A stretch of DNA of 64,000 nucleotides from K23-9 sp049680365. GTDB lineage: Bacteria > Planctomycetota > Planctomycetia > Pirellulales > Pirellulaceae. The notes below the pieces were generated by a model. That model made no database searches. It saw only the letters and a program-made list of their open reading frames with translations, and was not told the origin of the DNA. The position numbers and the translations under genes were made by a program. Shown here in pieces: positions 62,635 through 64,000 of the stretch (the first letter of the stretch is position 1; every line of letters starts with the position of its first letter). The stretch lies in the NCBI GenBank assembly GCA_049680365.1, contig JBAUHQ010000417.1, positions 1 through 64,000 of the forward strand, written 5' to 3'.

Positions 62635-63423
62635 TTACAGCACCGATGATGCTGGCGTCGCATCGGTTAGCTTTTGCATTGCCGATTGTAGGTCGTCGGT
62701 GGCAGGTGCCGATTCGACTGACTGCGTTGCTGGTACCTGCACAGCCTGTTGCGTCTGCTGCTGTGCGGGCTGTCCAACAGCAGAAGCCTCTACTGCCGCA
62801 GCTGGTACGATGGCCGTTGTCGCGATGGAAATCGATGCGAGATCGAACACTTTGATATTGTTCGCCTCGTTGTTTTCGACAAATTGATCGAAACTGTCGA
62901 TCGCGACCAACAAGCGACGAAAACCGACGACAGCGCCGTTGTGATTGCCCATCGAAAGAGCTTCAAGGGGCAATTGAACGTGCACTTCAATCGATTGACC
63001 GGCGCAGATCTTGTCAACCTTGACCACTGACGTTGGCGACGTGGAACAGATGCGTCCCAGCAACGCCACTGCAGAAACTCGCGGACCACAAACGTCTCGA
63101 GTGCTATTGTTGCGGATCACCACGGCGAACTTTGGACCGCAAGCAGGATCGCTGTGGGGAAGGGACGTGACTTGCATCAACTCCAAGTCACCGATGTCCG
63201 CACCGGCAATGACCATCGGACCGAAACCCGCGTTATGGACGAAACCTGCCGAATGTTGATCGACACTGTTATTGACACCGTGCCGCATCACCAAGTTGAT
63301 GACGTGGTCACACGATTGACCGTGGCCCAACACGCGAGCCAAATCGACTTCGTCGGCTTTCAAGCAGGACATGGTCGTGCAGAACGCGGCTGCGAACACC
63401 GCGCAAGTAAGAATTTTTTTCAT
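62635..63423 (-). CDS. Secreted CARDB-like protein
   Basis: A 262-residue protein. The ATG at 63423 gives the signal peptide MKKILTCAVFAAAFCTTMSCLKADE. The core at about 75-190 (DPACGPKFAVVIRNNSTRDVCGPRVSAVAL ... GQSIEVHVQLP ... VAIDSFDQFVENNEANN) follows the CARDB adhesion-fold pattern, ending in the typical E-N-N-E-x-N-N. The C-terminal 60 residues are Ala/Gln/Val-rich and disordered. Five or more cysteines could form disulfides. Downstream of the Tyr-rich protein gene and a terminator; likely surface or periplasmic. Confidence 0.72.
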   Translation of the reverse strand: MKKILTCAVFAAAFCTTMSCLKADEVDLARVLGHGQSCDHVINLVMRHGVNNSVDQHSAGFVHNAGFGPMVIAGADIGDLELMQVTSLPHSDPACGPKFAVVIRNNSTRDVCGPRVSAVALLGRICSTSPTSVVKVDKICAGQSIEVHVQLPLEALSMGNHNGAVVGFRRLLVAIDSFDQFVENNEANNIKVFDLASISIATTAIVPAAAVEASAVGQPAQQQTQQAVQVPATQSVESAPATDDLQSAMQKLTDATPASSVL

Positions 63424-63461
63424 GGGATTGTTTTCGTATAAGAGTGAGGTCGTGATTGCAT

Positions 63462-63504
63462 AAAAAAAGCTTGGCGACCGCGATGTGTCGCAGATCACCA
63501 AGCT
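63462..63504 (-). terminator. Rho-independent terminator after the Tyr-rich protein gene
   Basis: On the minus strand AGCTTGGTGA pairs with TCGCCAAGCT around a structured loop and is followed by seven T. It lies 40 bases after the stop of the Tyr-rich gene, separating it from the CARDB-like gene. Confidence 0.85.
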
Positions 63505-63543
63505 CAGGCTGAAAGGCAAACGGCGATTGCCGTTCTGCGTTGA

Positions 63544-63951
63544 CTACCAGCATCCCCAGTAGCTGGTGTAGACCGGTGTGTAGTAGCTGTACGTCACCGG
63601 AGTGTAGTGGTACGTCGGTGTGTAGTAGTTGTAGCTGTAGTAAGTTGGCGTGTAGCAACTGTGGTAGTTGTAACTGCTAAAGCCGTAGCTGCGGTAACTG
63701 TGACCGTAGTTGTAGCCATAGCCAACACGTTGGAAACAAGCCGCCACGGCGTCTTCGCTACTCTTGTCTTCGTCATCGCCCAACAGGGCATCCACATCGG
63801 CTTCGCCAAGATCGTCTGCATCAGTGACGTCAGCGGCAACTGCGTCGGTGGTGTCCAGCTTGGCAAGCCGCGACATCAAGCTGTCTTCTGCCATTACTGA
63901 GGTGGCGACCAACATCAGTGGGGCAACTGCGAAAAGGATTTTCTTCAACAT
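63544..63951 (-). CDS. Small secreted Tyr-rich protein
   Basis: A 135-residue protein. ATG at 63951 gives the signal peptide MLKKILFAVAPLMLVATSVMAE. An acidic middle (about 30-65) is followed by a C-terminal 65 residues made of Tyr with Ser, Thr, Asn, His and Pro (for example YNYYTPTYHYTPVTYSYY). It has three cysteines. Such tails can be cross-linked through dityrosine or bind surfaces; function unknown. The gene has its own terminator at 63462-63504. Confidence 0.75.
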   Translation of the reverse strand: MLKKILFAVAPLMLVATSVMAEDSLMSRLAKLDTTDAVAADVTDADDLGEADVDALLGDDEDKSSEDAVAACFQRVGYGYNYGHSYRSYGFSSYNYHSCYTPTYYSYNYYTPTYHYTPVTYSYYTPVYTSYWGCW

Positions 63952-64000
63952 CGTTCTGTACTCCAAAAGTGGCAGGTTAAGTGAAAGAGGAAACAGTGAG

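Overview
The window looks like chromosomal DNA from a planctomycete of the Pirellulaceae (Rhodopirellula-like); the assignment rests on gene content, not on a database search. Pointers are a DUF1549/DUF1553 plus DUF1501 gene pair with a CxxCH motif, a giant dockerin/cadherin-type surface protein with the planctomycete-style basic N-terminus ending in LEQLANRRVLAA, a PmoA-like (DUF6807) secreted protein, NHL and SMP-30 beta-propellers with Tat or Sec signals, an ECF sigma factor divergent from a membrane Ser/Thr kinase, the futalosine menaquinone genes mqnA and mqnC, and a DUF6513/dihydropteroate-synthase-like protein beside pabB. Genes are moderately GC-rich, short operons are common and ATGA stop/start overlaps occur repeatedly. 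I see no prophage, CRISPR array, intact insertion sequence or rRNA operon.

Layout. 0-6 kb: secreted Gly-rich protein, an acyl-adenylating enzyme plus aldehyde dehydrogenase pair, and a membrane-anchored alpha/alpha-toroid protein. 6-9 kb (minus): holB, rpiB and a TsaC/Sua5-phosphatase fusion. 9-15.5 kb: NHL-repeat lipoprotein, two short-chain dehydrogenases, SMP-30 lactonase, PmoA-like protein, unknown secreted protein. 15.7-19 kb: DUF1549/DUF1553 and DUF1501 pair. 19-24 kb: mutS, NIPSNAP protein, TerC-family membrane protein. 24-29 kb: 1003-residue surface protein and a Met/Glu-rich exported protein. 29-31 kb: a gene-poor stretch with a small WYL-like protein, a strong terminator-like hairpin with no recognised gene upstream, and a BON-domain gene behind a structured leader. 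31-37 kb (minus): DEAD-box helicase and a ribose-type ABC transporter whose permease carries an insertion of about 170 residues. 37-40 kb: soluble histidine kinase and a membrane coiled-coil protein. 40.8-48.2 kb: a type II secretion/type IV pilus-like pseudopilin cluster (G, H, I, J, K, L, then an M-C-like fusion). 48.4-52.8 kb: M16 peptidase overlapping a six-TM Ser/Thr kinase, divergent ECF sigma factor. 52.8-56.2 kb: small secreted proteins, FAD monooxygenase, a zinc-ribbon protein, tRNA-Lys. 56.3-59.3 kb (minus): DUF6513/DHPS-like and pabB. 59.6-62.5 kb: RluA-type pseudouridine synthase, mqnA, mqnC. 62.6-64 kb (minus): CARDB-like and Tyr-rich secreted proteins.

How they fit together: the pseudopilin cluster would form the pilus and inner-membrane platform of a secretion system whose ATPase, platform protein GspF and secretin are not in the window; many neighbouring genes encode exported proteins. 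pabB and the DHPS-like gene point to pterin cofactor synthesis (folate or tetrahydromethanopterin). mqnA and mqnC give two steps of menaquinone synthesis. The most unusual items are the GspM-cadherin-GspC-like fusion, the ABC permease insertion, two structured inverted-repeat elements at 48235-48371 and 62512-62615, the structured leader of the BON gene, and the unexplained ligase/aldehyde dehydrogenase pair.
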